From Oceanospirillum sp048268485 (lineage in GTDB: Bacteria; Pseudomonadota; Gammaproteobacteria; Pseudomonadales; Halomonadaceae): 64,000 bases of DNA. Position numbers and translations under genes: made by a program. The stretch covers positions 68,656 through 132,655 of the forward strand of contig JBLWVL010000005.1 in NCBI GenBank assembly GCA_048268485.1, in the 5' to 3' direction. This document shows, piece by piece, positions 43,835 through 51,446 of this stretch. Below the pieces are notes generated by a model. It did no database searches and was not told the origin of the DNA. It saw only the letters and a list, made by a program, of their open reading frames with translations. The first letter of the stretch is position 1; each line of letters starts with the position of its first letter.

Positions 43835-45031
43835 TTAACGATCGATGGCCTCGGCAATCGCCTGGCTCAGCCTTTCAAGGTTACCGTCATTAATGCCGGC
43901 AATATTGATTCGACCTGAGTCTACTGCGTAGATTGCGTACTTATCCTTCAGGTATTTTACTTCGTCTCTACTCAACCCTGAATATGAAAACATCCCCTTT
44001 TGTGCCGCAATAAAACTGAAGTCACGTTCATTGGACAGAGTGCTCAGATTTTTAACCAGTTCCGTACGCATGCGATGAATACGAGTACGCATCTCTGATA
44101 ACTCGGTCTCCCACTGCTGGCGCAAAGCCTGATCAGACAGGATGGTGGTCACAATGGCTGCTCCGTGGGCGGGAGGGTTTGAATAGTTCGCTCTAATGCA
44201 ATTGCATGCCTGAGAGAAAACATTGTTGCAATGTTCAGGTTCGGCCGCGACTACGCTCAGAGCTCCGATACGTTCATTATAAAGGCCAAAGTTTTTCGAA
44301 CAGGACGTGGTGATCAGAGCTTCAGAAGACTTTTCCAGAATGAGCTTTAAACCCTGCACATCTTCTTCTAAACCATCACCAAAGCCCTGATATGCGCAAT
44401 CGATTAACGGTAGCAGAGAGCGTTCAGCGATAAGGTCGCTGATCTGTTGCCATTGCTCCAGGGTTGGATCAATTCCTGTTGGATTATGGCAGCTGGCATG
44501 GAGCAGAATGACATCGCCGGATGGTATTTCATGGATTGCAGCCAGCATATTGTCAAAAGCAAGGGTGTTCTGCTGAGCATCGTAGTAAGGGTAGGTACGT
44601 ACTTCAATACCCGCTCCGGCGAAGACGTGGAAATGGTTAGACCAAGTAGGGTCGCTTACCCAGATTTTTGCGTTTGGATTCAGTGCGTTGATCAGGTCAC
44701 CGGCTACCCTTAAAGCACCAGTTCCACCTGGTGTTTGGGCCGTAGCAATGCGTTTTTCCCGGATCAGAGTATGCGTGCTACCCAGCATGAGAGACTGTAG
44801 TAGCGGAGCTAACTCGGGATCTCCAGCTGGGCCTATATAGCCCTTGCTCTGTTCGTTTTCAAGAATCAGTGCTTCTGCTTTTTTTACGGCTGGCAGAATC
44901 GGTGTCAGGCCTGCATCATCTTTATATACGCCCACGCCAAGATCAATTTTGGCAGGTGTGGGGTCTTTCTTGAACTCCATCATGAGTGCCAACAAGGCAT
45001 CTCCGGGAATCGCTTTTACATTCTCAAACAT
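43835..45031 (-). CDS. Aspartate/aromatic amino acid aminotransferase
   Basis: This PLP enzyme (398 residues) belongs to fold-type I, class Ia (AspC/TyrB group). It has IDLGVGVYKDDAGLTPIL, the substrate-binding LLHASCHNPTGIDPTLEQW, the DCAYQGFGDGLEED segment, and the Schiff-base Lys in TTSCSKNFGLYNERIGAL. AspC and TyrB cannot be told apart safely by eye; it should transaminate aspartate, phenylalanine or tyrosine with 2-oxoglutarate. The ATG at 45031 has GGAG 6 bases upstream (minus strand), so a TTG 12 bases earlier is rejected. Confidence 0.93.
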   Translation of the reverse strand: MFENVKAIPGDALLALMMEFKKDPTPAKIDLGVGVYKDDAGLTPILPAVKKAEALILENEQSKGYIGPAGDPELAPLLQSLMLGSTHTLIREKRIATAQTPGGTGALRVAGDLINALNPNAKIWVSDPTWSNHFHVFAGAGIEVRTYPYYDAQQNTLAFDNMLAAIHEIPSGDVILLHASCHNPTGIDPTLEQWQQISDLIAERSLLPLIDCAYQGFGDGLEEDVQGLKLILEKSSEALITTSCSKNFGLYNERIGALSVVAAEPEHCNNVFSQACNCIRANYSNPPAHGAAIVTTILSDQALRQQWETELSEMRTRIHRMRTELVKNLSTLSNERDFSFIAAQKGMFSYSGLSRDEVKYLKDKYAIYAVDSGRINIAGINDGNLERLSQAIAEAIDR

Positions 45032-45306
45032 GGAAGGCTCCAAAGCAGAAAGGGTGTGGCAATATTTTTGTTTTGATCAGTGAGCACAGTGGTGAAGGCT
45101 CAATATAACAGCTTGATATTAACGTCTTTTTCGATTGATTATAGGTGTCGGCTAATAAGAGTAAGTGGGTTAAATTCAGTAAGCCTGTAAATTATTTTAT
45201 ACGATCAGGGAGAGGTATTATGGCAAGCCTGCTCAGGCCATAATGGCTGTATGAAAAAAGTTACGAGGTAGATGCCTGGCAGGGTGAATTATTTTTTTAA
45301 AAGTTG

Positions 45307-45336
45307 AGCCCACTGACTTTTTTAGTCCATTGGGCT
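45307..45336 (-). terminator. Terminator of the di-iron protein gene (minus strand)
   Basis: AGCCCA and TGGGCT flank a second ACT/AGT pairing, giving a stem whose minus-strand 3' side is followed by CAACTTTT. It lies about 30 bases after the stop at 45366. The rest of the 334-base gap (45032-45365) carries the aminotransferase promoter, which I could not place. Confidence 0.55.
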
Positions 45337-45365
45337 TTGAGGGGATTTTTAGTAAAAAAGATGAT

Positions 45366-46103
45366 TTATTGGTGTACGCCTGTACCGACCTCAAGCTCAT
45401 CAAGCCAGTCCAGGAAGCGTTGAACATCGCGCCCTTTGAATATCGCTCCGTGCTGAGGTGCCATATACTCAATATCGAGCTGGCGCACACGACGAACCCA
45501 GTCTTTCTTTGCCCGGTTGGACGGCATCCAGCGCTGGTGAAACAGGCGCATTTTCTCAACATGAGCATCAAAGTCTTCCACAAACAGCGGAGCACCATCG
45601 GGCAGAAGTGCTGCACCAATATCTCCGCTCATCAGAATTTTTGCTTGGGGGTCATACACGCTGAAATTGCCGGAAGAATGCATGTAATGCGCGGGAACAA
45701 ACTGCAGCTCAATATCATCCAACCGAATACTTTTACCTTCGTCCGGTAATGGATTGTAGCGAATGCTGTTACAGCCGAAATGGCGAAGAAAGCCTTCCCA
45801 TAACCAGGGGGCGTATAACTCGGCATGAGGTAATGTTTTATCCCACAGCCCCAGAGAAGAGATAATATCCGGGTCCTGGTGGGAGGCAAACAGATGCGTA
45901 ATTTGGTTAACCGGAACATGGTGAACAACAGCAGCCAGCATTGCAGAAAATAGCTCAATACCACCCGGGTCCAGCATTATGGCGTGGTTAGTTGTCTTGA
46001 TCATGTATTGGTTTGTATCAATGATTTTACTCGGGCGTTCTTCATCCCGCCCAAAAACCAACCACTCATGGCTACGTCCTTCGTGAAGCTTTACAACTTT
46101 CAT
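45366..46103 (-). CDS. Stand-alone di-iron oxygen-binding (ODP-like) metallo-beta-lactamase-fold protein
   Basis: This 245-residue soluble protein has the MBL fold of flavodiiron proteins but no flavodoxin domain. Metal ligands can be followed: H75-x-D77-x-D79 in ASHQDPDI, H142 in YMHSSGNF, D161 in MSGDIGA and H218 in PQHGAIF. Flavodiiron proteins use HxExD; here the Glu is Asp. Such free-standing proteins are known as ODP; in Treponema denticola one binds O2 at a di-iron site and acts as an oxygen sensor for chemotaxis. Here the next gene upstream on the same strand encodes a chemoreceptor-tip-like helical protein, and a full chemoreceptor lies divergently beyond it, which fits that role. 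A plain hydrolase or oxidoreductase cannot be excluded. Confidence 0.8.
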   Translation of the reverse strand: MKVVKLHEGRSHEWLVFGRDEERPSKIIDTNQYMIKTTNHAIMLDPGGIELFSAMLAAVVHHVPVNQITHLFASHQDPDIISSLGLWDKTLPHAELYAPWLWEGFLRHFGCNSIRYNPLPDEGKSIRLDDIELQFVPAHYMHSSGNFSVYDPQAKILMSGDIGAALLPDGAPLFVEDFDAHVEKMRLFHQRWMPSNRAKKDWVRRVRQLDIEYMAPQHGAIFKGRDVQRFLDWLDELEVGTGVHQ

Positions 46104-46173
46104 ATTTGAACCCGTTTTACTTTAATGGCTTCCCAAAAGAAGGGCTGCGTAAAAATGTGAGTGACTTGTCGCC

Positions 46174-46782
46174 TCAGCGTTCCAGAGAGCGTCGGCATTT
46201 GGTTGCTATATGTTTAATTCGATTCGCGGCTTTTTCCAGCTTAACAACAATGCCTTCAAGACTTGCCTGGTAGCTATCAGCTGCGGTGGCGGCTTCAAGT
46301 CGAGAGGTTGCCGTGACAACATTTGCGGCCAGCATACGGGACTCAATCTCATCGAGTAGTTCAAACAGTTTTCTCATATGGCGCTTTAACTGAACGGCCT
46401 GCTGATGGTGCTGGCTGGAGGCTTCCTTCGCTATCGGATCGAGGGTTTCCACATAGGGAGCTGTTGAAGCTTTTTGCTGAGCATTGGCAAAACGGATATT
46501 AGCATCGGAGCTGTGCAGTTCGTTTAGGGAGGTTCTGGATAAAACCAATGCTTCGCGGTTAATTTCCTTGACCAGCCAAATGGTGTCGTTTGCTAATTCA
46601 ACCATGAAATCAGTGATAGGTTTAAAAGTACGGACATTGTCACCAGCCCGGGCAACCAATGCTTTTGCATTCATCGCTTCCAGAGAAATATTTTTTGCTT
46701 CAGTGAGAACTTCACTCAACTCTGCTGCAACGGTGGCGGCGTTGATAAAAAAGTGTGCATTGTTCTTATTTCTGGATCGCAT
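46174..46782 (-). CDS. Small soluble helical protein with a degenerate chemoreceptor signalling-tip motif
   Basis: I do not recognise a named family for this 202-residue, almost entirely alpha-helical protein without membrane segments. Residues about 16-64 align without gaps to the cytoplasmic hairpin tip of chemoreceptors. AMNAKALVARAGD lies where receptors have ALNAAIEAARAGE, followed by an Arg and Phe at the positions of GRGF and an Asp and Leu-Ala at those of ADEVRxLA. The Glu of AIEAAR, which contacts CheA/CheW in true receptors, is replaced by Leu. A second helical part (about 115-200) has heptad-like spacing and a basic end. It is 70 bases upstream of the ODP-like gene and likely cotranscribed. 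The ATG at 46782 has AAGG 8 bases before it; a GTG 9 bases earlier is less likely. Confidence 0.75.
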   Translation of the reverse strand: MRSRNKNNAHFFINAATVAAELSEVLTEAKNISLEAMNAKALVARAGDNVRTFKPITDFMVELANDTIWLVKEINREALVLSRTSLNELHSSDANIRFANAQQKASTAPYVETLDPIAKEASSQHHQQAVQLKRHMRKLFELLDEIESRMLAANVVTATSRLEAATAADSYQASLEGIVVKLEKAANRIKHIATKCRRSLER

Positions 46783-47167
46783 CGCAAACACCTTGGGCAG
46801 GCTATTGAGTCAATAAATACTTAAAACTAGCTCAATTATGGTGAGCCTGCCAAGAGATGACAACCATTTTGCTACAGCAATGAGCATGAAAAAAGTGTGT
46901 GAATATAACTGGGATGAATGGGGGTGCCACTGATTCAGTATTTTTATAAAAATGGTGGGTTTTGATCGGTTTTCCAGCAAAAAGTAGTGTTTTTTTGGGC
47001 TAAAAGCACAATAAAGCGGTTTTTATTGTGAGACGAAAGTATTATTCTTTGTCAGGGTCTGACGCTTTATGGATCTGAAGCTCAGAAAAATAATAAATAC
47101 GCCCACGGCATAAATAATATGACCAAAGGGTAGGCAATCACAAGTTGCTTTAAAATTAGGTGCTGTT
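46783..47167. promoter_or_regulatory. 385-base divergent control region
   Basis: This gap separates the leftward tip-like/ODP operon from the rightward chemoreceptor gene. It holds a perfect inverted repeat at 47007-47030 and otherwise AT-rich sequence. I saw no convincing sigma-28 or sigma-54 site and no small gene. Confidence 0.4.
47007..47030. repeat. Perfect 9-base inverted repeat, possible operator
   Basis: CACAATAAA (47007-47015) and TTTATTGTG (47022-47030) are exact reverse complements, with the loop GCGGTT. The position between divergent sensory genes suggests an operator for a dimeric regulator; no T-run supports termination. Confidence 0.55.
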
Positions 47168-49102
47168 ATGTCGAAGCAGTCATTTGCATTAAATAGTCGA
47201 TTACTGCGCCCGGTAATCATCGCTATTATCTTTCTCGCAGGTATACAGACCCTGCTAACTATTTTTCTGACTACCTCTGGTGGTAAAAATCTTATCTCGG
47301 ATATTCGCAGTCGTCTGAGTGTTGAAAATGGCAAAGTTTCTGATGAGCTTCAGGCTGCAAGTGAAGGCGTGCAGGCTCAGATATCCCGTATGACGCAAAG
47401 TGTCTCTGATGACCTTTCTGCAAAGCTGCAGCTGCAATTGGAGCAGGAAAAGGAGGCAACAGTCGCTTTACTTGAATCCTCGCTTATGGAGACATCCCGG
47501 AATATGGCGGTATTGCTTGCAGCGGTCTCACCTCAGGCGATCTGGGATCGTGATACCCCGCAGTTAACGCAATACGTGAAAATGGCACATGAAAGTGAAC
47601 ATGTGGTTTTTGCCGGTTTTTATGACGGCTATGGTGAACGCCTGACTCGCTACCTGAATCGCAAAAGTGATCTGGTTAAAGAGCTGATGAAGACGGGTGA
47701 TGGTGATAATACCTTGAGCCGGGTTGTGGATGCGGCAAAAAAACATGAGCGCTTGATTGTGATTGAACAGCCGATCAATCCGAATGGGGCGGTGATTGGT
47801 CGCCTGGTTATCGGTGTCAGCCGTGATGCGGTGATTCAGGGAACCGAAAAGATGGAGTCAGGCTTCAATACTTTGATTGATCAGAGCATCGCCTCAGTGA
47901 AAGCGAGTATTGATAGCGGCGGTACTCAGTCTGTAGCGGAGCTTCTGAAACGCTTAGACAGCATTCAAAGAAATAATGATTTAGCCCGGGAGAGTATTGG
48001 CAAAAGCATTGAGAGCTCGTCTGATGAGTTGGTGACTCATATGACTCTGGTGTCAGTAATTAGTGCGCTGGTACTTGTGGTTGTTCTGGTGATCGTGCTT
48101 TCTGTTCGCTTATTACGCCGGGTTAATGTGCTGACGGATGCTTTGGAGGATCTTTCTGCAGGGGAAGGAGATCTTACCCGTAGGATTAAGGTATCCGGTA
48201 ACGATGAAATTACTGAAATGGCCGATAAAGTGAATCACTTTGTCGGGGCGATACAGATAATTATCAATGATGTACAGCAGTTATCCCGTCATACCACAGA
48301 TGTCGTTTCAACGATGCATAAAGGCACGCTACAGGCTTCTGAGGCAACCGAAAGACAGCAGGGAGCCGCTTCTGACGCATCATCGTCTGTGGCGTATATT
48401 GCCCAGAGTGTTTCTGATGAGAGCAAAAGCGTTGCAGAAACACTTAAAAACGTTGACCAAATTCGTGAGGAAACGACCCAGAGTTCGGTGATTTCCCGGC
48501 AGGTTCGCCATGATATTGAGGTTTTGGTAACCGATGTTGAGAATACAGCGGAAGTGATTAACAGTTTGGCGACTCAAAGTGATCAGATTGGTGATGTGCT
48601 GGATATGATTAAATCTATTGCAGAACAAACCAACCTTTTGGCCCTGAATGCCGCTATTGAAGCAGCCCGTGCAGGAGAGACCGGCCGCGGCTTTGCGGTT
48701 GTTGCTGATGAGGTTCGCATGCTGGCCAGTAAGACTCAGCAATCAACAGAGGATATTGAGCAGCAGATCAGTGAGCTTCAATCCGGTACTCAGAAAGCCG
48801 TTCAGGCGATCAATAATGCCAGTGAAATTGCCCGTAACAGCATTGAAGGGATGCGTCAGTCTGATGAGCGCCTGGCAACGGTCAGCACCTCTGTGGATAA
48901 CTTGCACCGTATGTTTGAAGAGATCACAGATATGACATCGGATCAGTCATCTCGTACTCAGAGCATGACGCATGCACTGGAGCAGATTGTAGCTGAAGCC
49001 AAGATGACTTTTGAGGTTGTCGACCATGCCGCCGCAACCAGTAGAGAATTGGAGTCTCTGGTGAATGAGCTGGATCAGAAGGTAGAGCGCTTTAAAGTTT
49101 AG
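47168..49102 (+). CDS. Methyl-accepting chemotaxis protein
   Basis: This is a 644-residue membrane chemoreceptor. It has a first helix (about 15-36), and its periplasmic part (about 37-285) contains a helical stalk and an sCache/PAS-like core (HVVFAGFYDGYGERLTRYL; PNGAVIGRLVIGVSRD). A second helix (about 290-315) leads to HAMP (about 316-370, LSAGEGDLTRRIKVSGNDEI) and a long signalling domain with a canonical tip, QTNLLALNAAIEAARAG and RGFAVVADEVRMLA (about 487-520). No C-terminal CheR-binding pentapeptide is obvious. The ligand cannot be predicted from sequence. It is divergent from the ODP-like/tip-like operon. Confidence 0.95.
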   Translation: MSKQSFALNSRLLRPVIIAIIFLAGIQTLLTIFLTTSGGKNLISDIRSRLSVENGKVSDELQAASEGVQAQISRMTQSVSDDLSAKLQLQLEQEKEATVALLESSLMETSRNMAVLLAAVSPQAIWDRDTPQLTQYVKMAHESEHVVFAGFYDGYGERLTRYLNRKSDLVKELMKTGDGDNTLSRVVDAAKKHERLIVIEQPINPNGAVIGRLVIGVSRDAVIQGTEKMESGFNTLIDQSIASVKASIDSGGTQSVAELLKRLDSIQRNNDLARESIGKSIESSSDELVTHMTLVSVISALVLVVVLVIVLSVRLLRRVNVLTDALEDLSAGEGDLTRRIKVSGNDEITEMADKVNHFVGAIQIIINDVQQLSRHTTDVVSTMHKGTLQASEATERQQGAASDASSSVAYIAQSVSDESKSVAETLKNVDQIREETTQSSVISRQVRHDIEVLVTDVENTAEVINSLATQSDQIGDVLDMIKSIAEQTNLLALNAAIEAARAGETGRGFAVVADEVRMLASKTQQSTEDIEQQISELQSGTQKAVQAINNASEIARNSIEGMRQSDERLATVSTSVDNLHRMFEEITDMTSDQSSRTQSMTHALEQIVAEAKMTFEVVDHAAATSRELESLVNELDQKVERFKV

Positions 49103-49130
49103 TGTTGGCTTAATCGGGAAATATTATTAG

Positions 49131-49170
49131 AAAGCCGCTGTATTCTTATGGGAAACAGCGGCTTTTTTTT
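49131..49170 (+). terminator. Intrinsic terminator after the chemoreceptor gene
   Basis: AAAGCCGCTGT and ACAGCGGCTTT form a perfect 11-base stem with a 13-base loop and a T8 tail. It also lies before the 3' end of the convergent thiolase gene. Confidence 0.9.
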
Positions 49171-49207
49171 ATCTCTAATCTGCAATCTGTTAAATGCTGG
49201 TCAGGGC

Positions 49208-50389
49208 TTAGAGTAACTCAACCGCCACCGCTGTTGCTTCGCCGCCGCCAATACAGAGTGAAGCGATACCACGTTTTTTGCCTTCCTGTTGTAAGGCATG
49301 CATCAGAGTTACCAGAATACGGGAGCCGGTGGAACCAATGGGGTGGCCTTGAGCACAGGCACCACCATAGATATTTACCTTTTCCGCCGGGATCTTAAGG
49401 CCGTCAATTGCTAGCATGGTGACGATGGCAAAGGCCTCGTTGATCTCAAACAGATCTACATCACTAATCGACCAGTCCGCCTTATCCAGAACCTTCTCAA
49501 TGGAGCCGATAGGCGCTAATGTAAACTCTGATGGCTGCATTGAGTGAGTGGCATGGGCAACAAAACGCGCCATAGGTTTCAGGCCACGCTTTTCGGCTTC
49601 GGACTCACGCATGAGTACCAGAGCAGATGCACCATCTGAGATTGAGCTGGAGTTAGCCGCTGTTACCGTACCGTCCTTCGTAAATGCAGGCCGCAGGGTA
49701 GGAATTTTATCAATATTTGCGTTATGGGGTTGCTCATCATCGGCAATGACTGTTTCACCTTTACGGCTGGTGACGGTAACGGGAGCTGTTTCAGCTTTCA
49801 GCTTGCCGTTATCAATTGCAGCCATCGCTTTTTTAAGGGATGCAATGGCAAAGTTATCCATCGCTTCACGGGTATAGCCACGTTCATCGGCGATCTCCTG
49901 AGCAAATACACCCATTAGCTTGCCTGTGCGGGCATCTTCCAGGCCATCAAGGAACATATGGTCTTTGACCTCTCCATGGCCGAGACGCATACCACTGCGG
50001 GCTTTTGTCATCAGGTAAGGCGCATTACTCATGCTTTCCATTCCACCGGCAACCATAATATCGTTGCTGCCTGCTTTAATCAGGTCATGTGCCAGCATGG
50101 CAGCTTTCATACCTGAGCCGCACAGCTTGTTGACGGTGGTCGCACCAGTAGAAACAGGGATATCAGCACCCATCATGGCCTGACGGGCAGGCCCTTGCCC
50201 AAGACTTGCCGGAAGAACACAGCCCATAATCACTTCCTGAATATCTTCAGGCTTAAGGTTTGCGCGATCAATCGCATCGGCAATGGCAACACTGCCAAGT
50301 TGAGGTGCTGTCAGAGTGCTCAGGCTACCCATCATGCCACCCATCGGGGTGCGTGCCCCGGAAACGATTACTACTGCATCTTCTTTCAT
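49208..50389 (-). CDS. Acetyl-CoA C-acetyltransferase (thiolase)
   Basis: This thiolase interconverts two acetyl-CoA with acetoacetyl-CoA or cleaves 3-ketoacyl-CoA. It has 393 residues, as is typical. The nucleophilic Cys is C90 in NKLCGSGMKAAM, the second catalytic Cys and His lie in GACAQGHPIGSTGSRI, and NEAFA is present. The ATG at 50389 is chosen because AGAGG lies just upstream and the family N-terminus (MKEDAVVIVSGARTPMG) starts there; a longer in-frame reading to 50578 overlaps the divergent regulator. It is divergent from the tetR gene and probably works with the acyl-CoA synthetase, SDR and dehydrogenase genes downstream. Confidence 0.95.
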   Translation of the reverse strand: MKEDAVVIVSGARTPMGGMMGSLSTLTAPQLGSVAIADAIDRANLKPEDIQEVIMGCVLPASLGQGPARQAMMGADIPVSTGATTVNKLCGSGMKAAMLAHDLIKAGSNDIMVAGGMESMSNAPYLMTKARSGMRLGHGEVKDHMFLDGLEDARTGKLMGVFAQEIADERGYTREAMDNFAIASLKKAMAAIDNGKLKAETAPVTVTSRKGETVIADDEQPHNANIDKIPTLRPAFTKDGTVTAANSSSISDGASALVLMRESEAEKRGLKPMARFVAHATHSMQPSEFTLAPIGSIEKVLDKADWSISDVDLFEINEAFAIVTMLAIDGLKIPAEKVNIYGGACAQGHPIGSTGSRILVTLMHALQQEGKKRGIASLCIGGGEATAVAVELL

Positions 50390-50509
50390 GCTTGAACCTC
50401 TTTTTGTTATTAAATCCGAGACAGGTGCGCGTTGCTCTGAGATTTTATCGCCCCAATATTTGACCGCTTTAGGGAGATTGTGGTTAATTTGGTAGCCATT
50501 AACCAAAAA

Positions 50510-50529
50510 CCAAGCAAGCGCTAGATTTG
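50510..50529. promoter_or_regulatory. Putative TetR operator, thiolase/tetR control region
   Basis: AGCAAGCGCT lies inside the imperfect palindrome CCAAGCAAGCGCTAGATTTG (core AGCGCT), 2 bases before the tetR start codon. The same ten bases recur in reverse orientation upstream of the acyl-CoA synthetase gene. Binding by the adjacent TetR-type protein is inferred. Confidence 0.5.
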
Positions 50530-50531
50530 AA

Positions 50532-51101
50532 ATGACTCTAACTAATAATTCAAAACGACGCAAGGAACTGGTGGCCATCGCAGCCCGCCTGTTCTGTGAA
50601 CAAGGCTATGAGCGGACAACTGTGCGCATGTTAGCTGATGCCATGGGTATTAAGTCCGGTAGTCTTTTTCATCACTTTAACGACAAACAGGAAATATTGT
50701 GTGCGGTTATACAGGATGGTATGGAAAGCGCCATGGCCATTGCGGATCAGGCGCTGGAAGGTCTCACCCAGCCGAAAGCACGGTTTAAAGCACTGGCTAA
50801 AGCACACCTTAGCACCTTGCTGAATGACAGAAATGCCCATGTCGTTGCTCTGTATGAATGGCGTAGCCTGACGGATGAGTCACTAAGTGTCCTGATTGAT
50901 ATGCGTGACCGATACGAGCAACTGTGGCAACAGGTTATAGATGATTGCGTAGCGGCAGATCTGATCAAGGGAGATCAGCCACTGATTCGCCGCTTTGCAC
51001 TGGGGGCCTTAAACTGGACCGTTCAGTGGTACGACGCTGATGGTGAAAAAACACCGGATGATCTTGCTCAGGCTTTAGGTGAGCTGATTGGCCTGGGATG
51101 A
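50532..51101 (+). CDS. TetR/AcrR-family transcriptional regulator
   Basis: This is a 189-residue regulator with the N-terminal helix-turn-helix typical of TetR proteins: ELVAIAARLFCEQGYERTTV, MLADAMGIKSGSLFHHFNDK, about residues 12-55. The C-terminal ligand domain is all helical (about 70-185), of the TetR_C type often found in acyl-CoA-responsive repressors. It is divergent from the thiolase gene and upstream of the other acyl-CoA genes, which suggests it represses both units until an acyl-CoA accumulates. The ligand is unknown. Confidence 0.93.
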   Translation: MTLTNNSKRRKELVAIAARLFCEQGYERTTVRMLADAMGIKSGSLFHHFNDKQEILCAVIQDGMESAMAIADQALEGLTQPKARFKALAKAHLSTLLNDRNAHVVALYEWRSLTDESLSVLIDMRDRYEQLWQQVIDDCVAADLIKGDQPLIRRFALGALNWTVQWYDADGEKTPDDLAQALGELIGLG

Positions 51102-51446
51102 GGTTTATGTGAAGGTACAGGGCGATAGCTGTTTGTTTTTGTTTTCAGATCAAAACCTTGCCATGGTTTGAAAGCATTTCTGAAAAGCTGAGAGATACTT
51201 TTCACCGGCCCTTAAATAGAAAAATGCATTTTAAGGGCTTGCGCGACTGCTTCAGGATCGCTAAATTGTTATAAAACCGAGCGCTTGCTAGTTAATAGTT
51301 GAGCGCTTTTTTTGAAGTGACTGGCTTACGTTTACGTAAACTGTGAAGGTGTTGTTTTTTCGACAAGAAATGAGACCTGTAAATAAAAATACCGGTTGCT
51401 CGCCACGAATAAAAATAATCAGGCATTGGATATTCGGAGATCCGTC
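51102..51446 (+). promoter_or_regulatory. 345-base control region of the acyl-CoA operon
   Basis: An inverted repeat, GCCCTTAAA...TTTAAGGGC (about 51208-51238), may terminate or attenuate tetR transcription, though no T-run follows. At 51280-51292 the sequence GAGCGCTTGCTAG contains the reverse of the AGCAAGCGCT motif found before tetR. AGCGCT recurs at 51302-51307 followed by seven Ts, so the two copies could also form a terminator hairpin. Confidence 0.5.
51278..51294. promoter_or_regulatory. Putative TetR operator upstream of acyl-CoA synthetase
   Basis: The complementary strand reads AACTAGCAAGCGCTCGG, sharing AGCAAGCGCT with the site at 50510-50529. Around the AGCGCT core the match to a palindrome is partial. 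Regulation of the synthetase operon by the neighbouring TetR protein is inferred. Confidence 0.45.

Noticed and set aside
47075..47125. Possible sigma-28 (FliA) promoter for the chemoreceptor (GGCATAAA near 47106)
   Set aside because: The upstream TAAA half is 9 rather than 15 bases away, so it does not fit the consensus.
50390..50578. N-terminal extension of the thiolase
   Set aside because: It overlaps the divergent tetR start and putative operator; the thiolase family start and a good Shine-Dalgarno are at 50389.
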